NCBI GenBank assembly: GCA_052143655.1
Contig: JBKQSL010000134.1
Location: 1-21,305 of the forward strand
DNA length: 21,305 bases
DNA from: CAVSUR01 sp052143655
Lineage (GTDB): Bacteria > Actinomycetota > Actinomycetes > Streptosporangiales > Streptosporangiaceae
Direction of reading: 5' to 3'
In this document: positions 1 to 6,156 of the stretch, in pieces
How positions within the stretch are numbered: the first letter of the stretch is position 1
Layout: the number at the start of each line of letters is the position of its first letter
Notes under the pieces: generated by a model
What the model was told of the DNA's origin: nothing
The model's input: only the letters and a program-made list of their open reading frames with translations
Databases searched by the model: none
Translations under genes and position numbers: made by a program

Positions 1-609
1 GAAGTAAGGCGCGATGTATCCCTTGTCGAACCGCATGCCCTCGGTGAGCTCAAGCTCCAGGCCGAAGGTGTTGGACTCCTCGACGGTGATGACGCCTTCC
101 TTGCCGACCTTGTCCATCGCCTCGGCGATCATCTCGCCGACCGCGGGATCGCCGGCCGAGATGGAGGCCGTGGCGGCGATCTGCTCCTTGGTCTCCACCT
201 CCCTGGCGAGCTTGGACAGCTCCTCGCTCACCCGCTCGACGGCCGCCTCGATGCCGCGCTTGAGCGACATCGGGTTGGCGCCCGCCGCGACGTTGCGCAG
301 GCCCTCGCGCACAAGCGCCTGAGCCAGCACGGTCGCCGTCGTCGTGCCGTCGCCGGCCACGTCGTCGGTCTTCTTTGCTACTTCCTTAACCAGCTCCGCG
401 CCGACCTTCTCCCACGGGTCCTCGAGCTCGATCTCCTTGGCGATGGACACGCCATCGTTGGTGATCGTGGGGGCTCCCCACTTCTTCTCCAGGACCACAT
501 TGCGGCCCTTCGGGCCGAGAGTTACCTTCACGGCGTCGGCCAGCTGGTTCATGCCGCGCTCGAGGCCGCGCCGGGCGTCCTCATCGAACGCGATCATCTT
601 CGCTGCCAT
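1..609 (-). CDS. groEL: 60-kDa chaperonin GroEL, N-terminal 203 residues (gene runs off the window)
   Basis: Group I chaperonin subunit, an ATP-driven protein folding cage in the cytoplasm. The visible part is the first equatorial domain and the start of the intermediate and apical domains. Hallmarks are LGPKGRNV at residues 31-38 and the ATP-binding GDGTTT at 86-91. The ATG at 609-607 is supported by GGAGG about ten bases upstream. No groES lies between promoter and gene, so this is a stand-alone copy of the groEL2 type common in actinobacteria. Two CIRCE operators sit upstream, so HrcA heat-shock control is expected. The 3' end is outside the window. Confidence 0.97.
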   Translation of the reverse strand, partial: MAAKMIAFDEDARRGLERGMNQLADAVKVTLGPKGRNVVLEKKWGAPTITNDGVSIAKEIELEDPWEKVGAELVKEVAKKTDDVAGDGTTTATVLAQALVREGLRNVAAGANPMSLKRGIEAAVERVSEELSKLAREVETKEQIAATASISAGDPAVGEMIAEAMDKVGKEGVITVEESNTFGLELELTEGMRFDKGYIAPYF

Positions 610-739
610 AGGCTCCAGTCCTCCAAGAACTTTGTGCCTTGCGTGCCGATCGAGCCGACGCCCGCGACGGACGGCCATCCCGCCGCGCAGTCCCTGCCTG
701 CCGCCCGGATGGCCTCGTCGTCCCGATCACGCCACTGCG

Positions 740-766
740 TTATCACTCTCACCCCGAGAGTGCTAA
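740..766 (-). promoter_or_regulatory. CIRCE operator, gene-proximal copy
   Basis: On the + strand the arms are TTATCACTC (740-748) and GAGTGCTAA (758-766), with exactly nine bases between. The consensus is TTAGCACTC-N9-GAGTGCTAA, so there is one mismatch in the left arm. CIRCE is the binding site of the heat-shock repressor HrcA. It lies about 130 bp upstream of the groEL start. Confidence 0.93.
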
Positions 767-771
767 CGCCT

Positions 772-800
772 TGTTTAGCACTCTGCGGGGGCGAGTGCAA
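772..800 (-). promoter_or_regulatory. groEL promoter candidate
   Basis: Read on the minus strand, TTGCAC (800-795) is followed after 17 bases by TAAACA (777-772), a plausible vegetative -35/-10 pair. It is embedded in the distal CIRCE, and the proximal CIRCE then lies around and just after the start site. A second, weaker pair inside the proximal CIRCE (TTAGCA, then GATAAC) is possible. Confidence 0.55.
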
Positions 801-801
801 G
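775..801 (-). promoter_or_regulatory. CIRCE operator, distal copy
   Basis: The left arm TTAGCACTC (775-783) is perfect. After nine bases the right arm reads GAGTGCAAG (793-801), which keeps the inner GAGTGC and degenerates outside. It is 35 bp, centre to centre, from the proximal CIRCE. It overlaps the best promoter match, so HrcA bound here would block RNA polymerase directly. Confidence 0.82.
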
Positions 802-841
802 TTGAGCCGCCGGCCGCCCGCAAGGGTCGGTGCCACGCGAA

Positions 842-872
842 AGGCCCGGTCCCATCACTGGGTCCCGGGCCT
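842..872 (-). terminator. hairpin terminator behind the cold-shock gene
   Basis: A near-perfect inverted repeat of AGGCCCGG-type arms with inner CCCA/TGGG and a TCAC loop starts 17 bp after the csp stop codon. On the minus strand it is followed by TTTCGCG. Placement and stem strength fit an intrinsic terminator with a short U-tract, as is usual in high-GC genomes. It separates csp from the groEL regulatory region. Confidence 0.7.
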
Positions 873-889
873 CCGGCACGCTTGAGAAA

Positions 890-1090
890 CTAGACCATCC
901 GGACCGCTTCTGCCTGCGGACCGCGCGCGCTCTGCGTGATCTCGAATTCGACCCGCTGGCCCTCTTCGAGGGTGCGGTAGCCATCCGCCTCGATGGCCGA
1001 GAAGTGGACGAAGACGTCCCTACCACCGTCGACCGCGATGAAGCCGTAGCCCTTGTCCGCGTTAAACCATTTGACGGTGCCCTGAGCCAT
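890..1090 (-). CDS. CspA-family cold-shock protein
   Basis: A 66-residue single cold-shock domain, an OB-fold RNA/ssDNA chaperone. RNP1 is seen as KGYGFI at residues 13-18 and RNP2 as VFVHF near 26-30. The start MAQGTVKWFN is canonical, and the ATG at 1090 has GGGAG about nine bases upstream. A longer reading that adds three residues lacks support. A TAAAGT -10 box at 1235-1230 implies a leader of about 130 nt, a length typical of temperature-responsive csp leaders. Its neighbours are a MoaD-like gene upstream and groEL downstream, all on the minus strand. Confidence 0.95.
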   Translation of the reverse strand: MAQGTVKWFNADKGYGFIAVDGGRDVFVHFSAIEADGYRTLEEGQRVEFEITQSARGPQAEAVRMV

Positions 1091-1229
1091 TCCCAACAAC
1101 TCCCTAACTCTTGCTCGGGCCTCGGGCCTCGCCCTTGCATCACGGGGCCCGTCGATCGCGGCGCCGGCTAGGCGGCTTAGGGCGGCCTTGCCTTCCGAAC
1201 CCGCCGTACAAACAGCGCGACCGGGAACG

Positions 1230-1235
1230 ACTTTA
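1230..1235 (-). promoter_or_regulatory. -10 box candidate for the cold-shock gene
   Basis: TTGTAAAGT on the minus strand contains TAAAGT (TANNNT), preceded directly by TG. No convincing -35 is present. If used, the transcript begins near 1223 and carries a leader of about 130 nt. Confidence 0.4.
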
Positions 1236-1298
1236 CAACGTGCTCCGGCCGTGCCGCCCAGTTGCTCCGTTATTGGCCACAGCCTGGCATGCCCCGCC

Positions 1299-1313
1299 GG
1301 GGATCACCCCGCC
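1299..1313 (-). terminator. weak hairpin after the MoaD-like gene
   Basis: CGGGG and CCCCG arms enclose a four-base loop (ATCA) about 28 bp after the stop of the MoaD-like gene. The stem is short and has no T-run, so termination is only a possibility. Confidence 0.3.
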
Positions 1314-1340
1314 GAACTGCGCCTGGGTACCGGAGAATGG

Positions 1341-1616
1341 TCAGCCGCCGGCCACGGCGGGGATCACGGAGACCTGGCCGCCGACCGGGACCGGCGTGTC
1401 GAGTCCCTGGATCAGCCGCACGTCCTGGTCGCCGACGTATACGTTGACGAACCTGCGCAGCTTTCCCTCGTCGTCGAGAATTCGGCCGCCGAGGCCCGGA
1501 TAAGCCGCGTCCAGCGCTGCAATGACCTCGCGTAGCGTGCCGGCGCTAGCGCTCACCTCGGCGGCGCCGCCGGTGTAGGCGCGAAGGATCGTCGGAATGC
1601 GGATCGATACCGCCAT
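1341..1616 (-). CDS. MoaD/ThiS-family ubiquitin-fold sulfur carrier protein
   Basis: A 91-residue protein ending in AVAGG. The C-terminal Gly-Gly is the tail that is adenylated and converted to a thiocarboxylate in MoaD, ThiS and CysO. The N-terminal strand (VSIRIPTILRAYTGG) and the FVNVYV segment near residues 56-61 fit the beta-grasp fold. No moa or thi genes lie nearby. The gene follows a threonine synthase-like gene on the same strand, 277 bp upstream. That pairing resembles the carrier/PLP-enzyme pair CysO-CysM of mycobacteria, which makes cysteine. I infer a sulfur carrier role in amino-acid synthesis; molybdopterin synthase small subunit is the alternative. Confidence 0.88.
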   Translation of the reverse strand: MAVSIRIPTILRAYTGGAAEVSASAGTLREVIAALDAAYPGLGGRILDDEGKLRRFVNVYVGDQDVRLIQGLDTPVPVGGQVSVIPAVAGG

Positions 1617-1730
1617 GGCTGCCTGCCTTTCCTGTTGATTCCCGTGAAACCATGCCTGCCGCCGGCCAGTCCGCCGGGCGGGGCGCCGCCAGCACCGGCG
1701 CCGCGCGGGCCTGTCCGGCGCGCCGCACAG

Positions 1731-1790
1731 CCCAGCCGTCCCGGCCGTCGCCCAGCCGTCCCGGCCGTTGCCCAGGCGTCCCGGCCAGCG
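1731..1790. repeat. three tandem 20-bp repeats between the carrier gene and thrC
   Basis: Units at 1731-1750, 1751-1770 and 1771-1790 follow the pattern CCCAGCCGTC-CCGGCCGTCG, with a few changes in the third. They fill part of the 277-bp spacer between the threonine synthase-like gene and the sulfur-carrier gene. The array is slippage-prone and could form structure that separates expression of the two genes. Confidence 0.8.
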
Positions 1791-1893
1791 GCAGAGCGGG
1801 CTGCATCCTGCTGTCCCGCCAGGCGGGTCCGGCTTGGCGGGCCCGGCGCGTGCTGGCGGGCCGCCCGGCGCAGCGCGTCCGGCCGCCGGCCGG

Positions 1894-3177
1894 TCAGCCG
1901 ACCGCCAGCAGCCCGCCCGGGGCCAGGGCCGTTTCCCGCTCGGCGAACGCGGCGAGCGACGCCCGGATCGGGGCCGCCTGGGGCAGGGTGCCGCTGACCG
2001 CGTCCAGGGTCTTGAGCCCGTCCCCGGAGTTGATGATCACGGTCTCGGCGTCCGGGTCCAGCTGCCCGGCGGCCAGCAGCCTGCGGGTGACGGCGAGCGT
2101 GACGCCGACCGCAGTCTCGCCGAAGATGCCCTCGGTCGCGGCCAGCAGCCGGATGGCGTCCACGACCTCCTCGTCGGTGACGTCGGCCACGGCGCCGCCG
2201 GTCCGCCGGGTGACGTCCAGCACGTACGGCCCGTCGGCGGGGTTGCCGATGGCCAGGGACTTGGCGATCGTGGCGGGCCGGACCGGCTGCACGACGTCCT
2301 GGCCGGACCGGAACGCCGCCGCCACCGGCGCGCACCCGCTCGCCTGGGCGCCGAAGACCCGGCACTCGCCCGGATCGACCAGGCCCAGGTCGGCCAGCTC
2401 ACGGAACGCCTTATCGATCTTGACGAGCTGGGCGCCGGAGGCGACCGGCACCACGACCTGCTCCGGCAGCCGCCAGCCCAGCTGCTCGGCGATCTCGTAG
2501 CCGATCGTCTTGGAGCCCTCGGCGTAGTAGGGGCGGACGTTGACGTTGACGAACGCCCAGTCCTCGCGGTCGTCGGCCAGCTCGGAGGCGAGCCGGTTGA
2601 CATCGTCGTAGCTGCCCTCGACGGTGACGAGCGTGCCGCCGTACACCGCGGTGCCCAGGATCTTCTGCGGCTCCAGGTCGGCGGGGACCAGCACCACCGA
2701 CCGGATGCCCGCGCGCGCCGCCGCGGCCGCGACGGCGTTGGCCAGGTTTCCGGTGGACGGGCAGGCCAGCACCTTGAAGCCCATCTCGATGGCCGCGGCG
2801 AGCGCGACCGCCACGACCCGGTCCTTGAACGAGTGCGTGGGATTGCCCCGCTCGTCCTTGACCCACAGCGCCCGCATGCCGAGCTCGCGGGCCAGCTGGT
2901 CGGCCCGGACCAGCCGGGTACAGCCGGGCTCGGTGTTCGGCGACTGGGCCACGTCCGGCGGGACCGGCAGCAGGCTCGCGTAGCGCCAGATGCTCTGCGG
3001 CCCGGCGGCGATGGACTCGCGGGTCACCCGCGGGAACTGGTAGGCCACTTCGAGCGGGCCGAAGCAGTCGCTGCACGCGTGCTGCGCGCCGAGGTCATAG
3101 CGCTGGCCGCACTCGCGGCAGGCGAGATGGCTGGCATAGCCGAACCGGGTGGGGACGGGGGTGGTTGAAGTGCTCAC
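1894..3177 (-). CDS. thrC: threonine synthase-like PLP enzyme
   Basis: A 427-residue fold-type II PLP enzyme. Family members convert O-phospho-L-homoserine to threonine. The N-terminus has a zinc-ribbon-like pair CxxC at 20-23 and CxxC at 35-38. The PLP lysine is K118 in NPTHSFKDR, the phosphate/substrate loop CPSTGN follows near 140, and NSGDGLKT lies near 387. The GTG start at 3177 has AGAGG nine bases upstream. The gene is preceded by an S-box SAM riboswitch and followed by a sulfur-carrier gene, both unexpected for a plain threonine synthase. No hom or thrB is nearby. The family assignment is firm. The substrate is not: a thiocarboxylate-dependent synthase acting on O-phosphohomoserine is a real alternative. 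Confidence 0.93.
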   Translation of the reverse strand: MSTSTTPVPTRFGYASHLACRECGQRYDLGAQHACSDCFGPLEVAYQFPRVTRESIAAGPQSIWRYASLLPVPPDVAQSPNTEPGCTRLVRADQLARELGMRALWVKDERGNPTHSFKDRVVAVALAAAIEMGFKVLACPSTGNLANAVAAAAARAGIRSVVLVPADLEPQKILGTAVYGGTLVTVEGSYDDVNRLASELADDREDWAFVNVNVRPYYAEGSKTIGYEIAEQLGWRLPEQVVVPVASGAQLVKIDKAFRELADLGLVDPGECRVFGAQASGCAPVAAAFRSGQDVVQPVRPATIAKSLAIGNPADGPYVLDVTRRTGGAVADVTDEEVVDAIRLLAATEGIFGETAVGVTLAVTRRLLAAGQLDPDAETVIINSGDGLKTLDAVSGTLPQAAPIRASLAAFAERETALAPGGLLAVG

Positions 3178-3194
3178 AGGGCGAGGCCTCTCTC

Positions 3195-3357
3195 CTCATC
3201 TGTCCCGCCGACGTTCGTCGCGGGCCGGAATTGGCACCTGTCACGAATGACCTCGCCATCGAGGCCGCGGCGCAGGCCGCGACACTGGCTCAGTCGCCAG
3301 TCATCGTGATGGTTGCCGGGGCTTCACCGGGCCGGTCCCTCCACCCCTCTGGATGAG
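3195..3357 (-). promoter_or_regulatory. SAM-I (S-box) riboswitch upstream of thrC
   Basis: The minus strand carries the S-box core. P1 arms are CTCATC (3357-3352) and GATGAG (3200-3195). The conserved P2/kink-turn strand is AGAGGGGTGGAGGGA, followed by GGCCC, a GAA-containing loop and CCCCGGCAACC. The P3/J3-4 segment is GGTGCCAATTCC, and P4 is a hairpin at 3204-3224. P3 is nine base pairs (3301-3309 with 3241-3250, one bulge). Instead of a simple loop it carries three further hairpins at 3285-3300, 3267-3280 and 3251-3264. The P1 3' strand runs straight into the ribosome-binding region, which suggests translational OFF control by S-adenosylmethionine. Confidence 0.9.
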
Positions 3358-3443
3358 CGTTATTAAGTTGTGCAGAACACTCTAACCGGCCGATGCCGTG
3401 CGCGCACCTGCCCGTCCCCCGGCTGAGTCCTCGGCCGGCCAGA

Positions 3444-3449
3444 TAACCT
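3444..3449 (+). promoter_or_regulatory. -10 box for a leaderless otsA transcript
   Basis: TAACCT (TANNNT) ends nine bases before the otsA ATG, and no Shine-Dalgarno sequence lies between. Transcription would begin at or within three bases of the start codon. The -35 position has no clear consensus match. Confidence 0.5.
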
Positions 3450-3458
3450 GGCCGCACA

Positions 3459-4946
3459 ATGAGCGGATCATCAGCCGGCGACCGCGTATTGATCGCGTCC
3501 AACCGGGGACCGGTTTCCTACGCGCTCTGCGACGACGGCAGCCTGACGCCGCGGCGCGGCAGCGGCGGGCTGATCGCCGGGCTGTCCTCGGTAGCGGGCC
3601 AGGCGGACGTGCTGTGGGTCTGCGCGGCGCTGAGTGAGGCGGACCGCGCGGCCGCCCGCAGGTCGCCTGGCGGCCGGCTGAGCGTCGACGGGCTGGGCGG
3701 CGGGTCGGCGGTCAGCATGCTGGAGATCCCGCCGGCCGTCTTCCACCGCGCGTACAACGGCGTGGCGAACTCCACGCTGTGGTTCGTGCACCACATGCTG
3801 TATGACACGCCGAACCGGCCGACTTTCGACCTGGCCTTCGACCGGGAATGGGAGTCGTTCCGCAGCTACAACCAGGCGTTCGCGGCCGCGCTGGCCGCCG
3901 CCGCGGGGCCGCCGCCGGCCGGCCATATGCGCGCGATGATCCAGGACTATCACCTGTCGCTGGCCCCGCGGATGCTCGCCCGGGCGCGGCCTGACCTGCG
4001 GATCGCGCACTTCTCGCACACGCCGTGGGCTCCCCCGGACTACTACCGGATGCTGCCGGCCAGGATCGGCCGCGAGGTGCTCGACGGGATACTCGGCGCT
4101 CACCACGCCGGGTTCTTGTGCCAGCGCTGGGCCGATGCGTTCCTGGACTGCTGCGAGCAGTTCCTGGGCGCCAGCGTGGACCGCGCCCGGCAGACCGTGA
4201 CCTATCGCGGGCGCGTCACCGGGGTCGGCGTGCACCCGCTCGGGGTCGACCCCGCGGAACTCGCCAGCCGGGCGGCCGAGCCTGACGTGCATGCCTGGAG
4301 CACCGCGCTGGCCGAGGCCGTCGGCGACCGCAAGCTCATCCTCCGCATCGACCGGACCGAGCTGTCGAAGAACATCGTCCGGGGGCTGGCCGCCTACCGG
4401 CAGCTGCTGACCTCGCATCCGCAGTGGCGCGGCCGGGTGGTGCACCTGGCGTTCGCCTATCCCTCGCGGCATGACCTGCCCGAGTACCGCGAGTACACCG
4501 CCAGCGTGCAGCGGCACGCCGCGCAGATCGTGGACGACTTCGGCACGTCCGACTGGGATCCGCTGATCCTGCACGTCAACGACGACTATCCGCGCTCGCT
4601 CGCCGCCTACCGGCTCGCTGACGTGCTGCTGGTCAACCCGATCAGGGACGGCATGAACCTGGTGGCCAAGGAGGGCCCGATCCTGTCCGAGCGCGGCTGC
4701 GCGCTGGTGCTGTCCAGCGAGGCAGGCGCCGCCGCCGAGCTGGGCCAGGCCGCCTTGCTGATCAACCCCTACGACGTCACCGGCACGGCCGAGGCGCTGC
4801 ACGAGGCGCTGCTCATGAGCGACGCCGACCGGGCCAGCCGCAGCGCCGTGCTGGCCGCGGCGGCGGCCGCGCTGCCGCCGGCCCGCTGGCTCGCCGAGCA
4901 GCTGGCCGCCCTGGATCCGGAGCGGCTGGCCGATCAGACCCGGTGA
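3459..4946 (+). CDS. otsA: trehalose-6-phosphate synthase (GT20), OtsA-like
   Basis: A 495-residue GT-B glycosyltransferase that should join nucleotide-glucose and glucose-6-phosphate into trehalose-6-phosphate. The N-terminal SNRGP (14-18) and the GSGG loop (34-37) match the sugar-phosphate site. R299 and K304 in DRTELSK match the donor-phosphate Arg/Lys pair, and D397 and E405 in RDGMNLVAKE match the C-terminal donor site. The usual HDYHL motif is QDYHL at 162-166, and the usual FPSP-type segment is FSHTPWAPP. This is therefore a divergent GT20 member; donor preference is open, and a VldE-like pseudoglycosyltransferase is a remote alternative. It is convergent with otsB, 34 bp apart. Confidence 0.92.
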   Translation: MSGSSAGDRVLIASNRGPVSYALCDDGSLTPRRGSGGLIAGLSSVAGQADVLWVCAALSEADRAAARRSPGGRLSVDGLGGGSAVSMLEIPPAVFHRAYNGVANSTLWFVHHMLYDTPNRPTFDLAFDREWESFRSYNQAFAAALAAAAGPPPAGHMRAMIQDYHLSLAPRMLARARPDLRIAHFSHTPWAPPDYYRMLPARIGREVLDGILGAHHAGFLCQRWADAFLDCCEQFLGASVDRARQTVTYRGRVTGVGVHPLGVDPAELASRAAEPDVHAWSTALAEAVGDRKLILRIDRTELSKNIVRGLAAYRQLLTSHPQWRGRVVHLAFAYPSRHDLPEYREYTASVQRHAAQIVDDFGTSDWDPLILHVNDDYPRSLAAYRLADVLLVNPIRDGMNLVAKEGPILSERGCALVLSSEAGAAAELGQAALLINPYDVTGTAEALHEALLMSDADRASRSAVLAAAAAALPPARWLAEQLAALDPERLADQTR

Positions 4947-4949
4947 CCT

Positions 4950-4968
4950 GCGGGCTGAGCCGGCCCGC
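4950..4968. terminator. possible shared terminator between otsA and otsB
   Basis: GCGGGC (4950-4955) and GCCCGC (4963-4968) form a six-pair stem with a seven-base loop in the 34-bp gap between two convergent genes. It is symmetrical and could serve both strands. No T-run follows. Confidence 0.4.
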
Positions 4969-4980
4969 GGCGGCGCGCCG

Positions 4981-5835
4981 TCAGCGGGCGCGGGCGTCCT
5001 CGAACGCGCTGGCCAGGCCATCGAGCAGGGCCACCACCCCGGCCGGGCCGTCGACCACCAGGTCGGTCTCGGCGGCCAGCTCTGCCACCTCGGCCGAACC
5101 GCTGCACACGGCCACCCCCGGCAGCCCGTCCCGGCGCAGCTCCGCGACCGCCCGGAAGGCCGGCCGGTCACCCAGATCATCCCCGCAGAACAAGGTAGCG
5201 GCGGCCTGCCGCGACCTGGCCAGCTCCGTCAGCGCCTGCCCTTTGTCCGACCCCGGCGGCCGCAGCTCGATGACCAGCCGGCCCGGCTCGGCCACCAGCC
5301 CGGTCCGCCGCGCCAGCTCCTCCAGCGGAGCGCGCAGCCGGCCCAGCGCCTGCTGCGGGTCAGCGGCCTGGCGGGTGTGCACCGCGACCGCGTCCTCCTT
5401 GTCCTCGATCCGCACCCCGGCCGGGGCGCCGGCCTGCGCCAGCACCGCCGGGAGTGCCTGCCGGGCCTGCTCGACGCCCGGCGGCGGGGGCGGCGCGGTC
5501 AGCGTGCCGTCATGCCAGCGCTGCCTGCCGTAGTGGCCGAGCACGACGATCCCGGGTACCTGCTCCAGCTGGCCGAACCGCACCGCGTCCGCCGCCGGGC
5601 GGCCGGTGATGACGGCGAGCGTGCCGGCCAGCGGGGCCAGCCGCCGCAGCGCGGCCAGGGCAGCGGGCAGCGGCCGGGCGTCGGCCGGATCGGGCACGAT
5701 CGGCGCCAGGGTCCCGTCGAAGTCCAGCGCGATCAGCGCGCGGTCCGGTGCGGCCAGCAGCGCGGCCAGGCCCTCCCGGCCTGCGGCAGTGCGCGGCTGC
5801 GGCAGGGCGCCCGCCGTCGTTCCGCCCGCCGTCAT
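4981..5835 (-). CDS. otsB: trehalose-6-phosphate phosphatase
   Basis: A 284-residue HAD-superfamily phosphatase that dephosphorylates trehalose-6-phosphate to trehalose, completing the OtsAB pathway with the convergent synthase. HAD motif I is DFDGT (38-42), with D38 and D40 as nucleophile and acid. Motif II is ITGRP (76-80), the lysine is in SDKG (196-199), and motif IV is GDDLGD (218-223). EDKEDAVAVH near 145-153 is the cap motif of this family. The start is placed at the ATG that overlaps the TGA of the preceding DUF3263 gene (ATGA). A longer open frame upstream only re-reads that gene. The N-terminal 25 residues are a low-complexity lead. Confidence 0.95.
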   Translation of the reverse strand: MTAGGTTAGALPQPRTAAGREGLAALLAAPDRALIALDFDGTLAPIVPDPADARPLPAALAALRRLAPLAGTLAVITGRPAADAVRFGQLEQVPGIVVLGHYGRQRWHDGTLTAPPPPPGVEQARQALPAVLAQAGAPAGVRIEDKEDAVAVHTRQAADPQQALGRLRAPLEELARRTGLVAEPGRLVIELRPPGSDKGQALTELARSRQAAATLFCGDDLGDRPAFRAVAELRRDGLPGVAVCSGSAEVAELAAETDLVVDGPAGVVALLDGLASAFEDARAR

Positions 5836-6074
5836 TCCGTCCGTCCCGAGCGCATCCGCTGCCGGCGGCCCCGCTGCCGGCGCAGCCTGGTGATCAGCAG
5901 CGGGTCGAGCTCGGCCGCCTCCGGCCGGTCGATCAGCTCGTTGAGCAGCTGGTAGTAGCGCGTCACCGGCATGCCCAGCTCCTCCAGGATCTCCCGCTCC
6001 TTCGCCCCGGCGAACCGCCACCAGTTCCGCTCGAAGGCCAGGATGCGCATTTCCTGCTCGGACAGCGCCGCCAC
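5832..6074 (-). CDS. DUF3263 family small protein
   Basis: An 80-residue basic protein typical of the actinobacterial DUF3263 family. The pattern is LSEQE, then FERNWWRFAGAKE, then LGMPVTRYYQLLNELID, then DPLLITRLRRQR. The middle looks like a helix-turn-helix followed by a basic tail (RLRRQRGRRQR), so nucleic-acid binding is likely, but the function is unknown. The GTG start at 6074 has GGAGG five bases upstream. A longer in-frame ATG at 6188 would run into the divergent SAM hydrolase gene and has no such site. Its TGA overlaps the otsB ATG, so the two are probably translationally coupled. Confidence 0.85.
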   Translation of the reverse strand: MAALSEQEMRILAFERNWWRFAGAKEREILEELGMPVTRYYQLLNELIDRPEAAELDPLLITRLRRQRGRRQRMRSGRTE

Positions 6075-6099
6075 CGTGGCCTCCAGGTTCTCCCGTTGT

Positions 6100-6112
6100 C
6101 CTACATCGTAGG
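6100..6112. promoter_or_regulatory. inverted repeat in the divergent DUF3263 / SAM hydrolase promoter region
   Basis: CCTAC-ATC-GTAGG is a 13-bp inverted repeat in the 82-bp gap between two divergent starts. On the minus strand it includes TACGAT, a usable -10 box for the DUF3263-otsB pair. It could be an operator. Confidence 0.35.
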
Positions 6113-6142
6113 CAGGCTCTATGCGCGGCGGCTCGCGCAACG

Positions 6143-6148
6143 TACGCT
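6143..6148 (+). promoter_or_regulatory. -10 box for a leaderless SAM hydrolase transcript
   Basis: TACGCT (TANNNT) ends eight bases before the GTG start at 6157. No ribosome-binding site is visible, so a leaderless transcript is the simplest reading. Confidence 0.45.
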
Positions 6149-6156
6149 CACGGTTC

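Noticed and set aside
610..889. groES sought upstream of groEL
   Set aside because: Only CIRCE elements, the promoter and the csp terminator are found; no GroES-like frame on either strand.
1731..1790. Repeat array considered as CRISPR
   Set aside because: Units are contiguous 20-mers without spacers and no cas genes are present.
1768..3168. 466-codon + strand frame opposite thrC
   Set aside because: Arg/Gly/Ala/Asp-rich antisense artefact of high third-position GC; the minus strand has full ThrC motifs.
3471..5180. 569-codon minus frame opposite otsA
   Set aside because: Antisense artefact; no motifs, and otsA on the + strand has all GT20 signatures.
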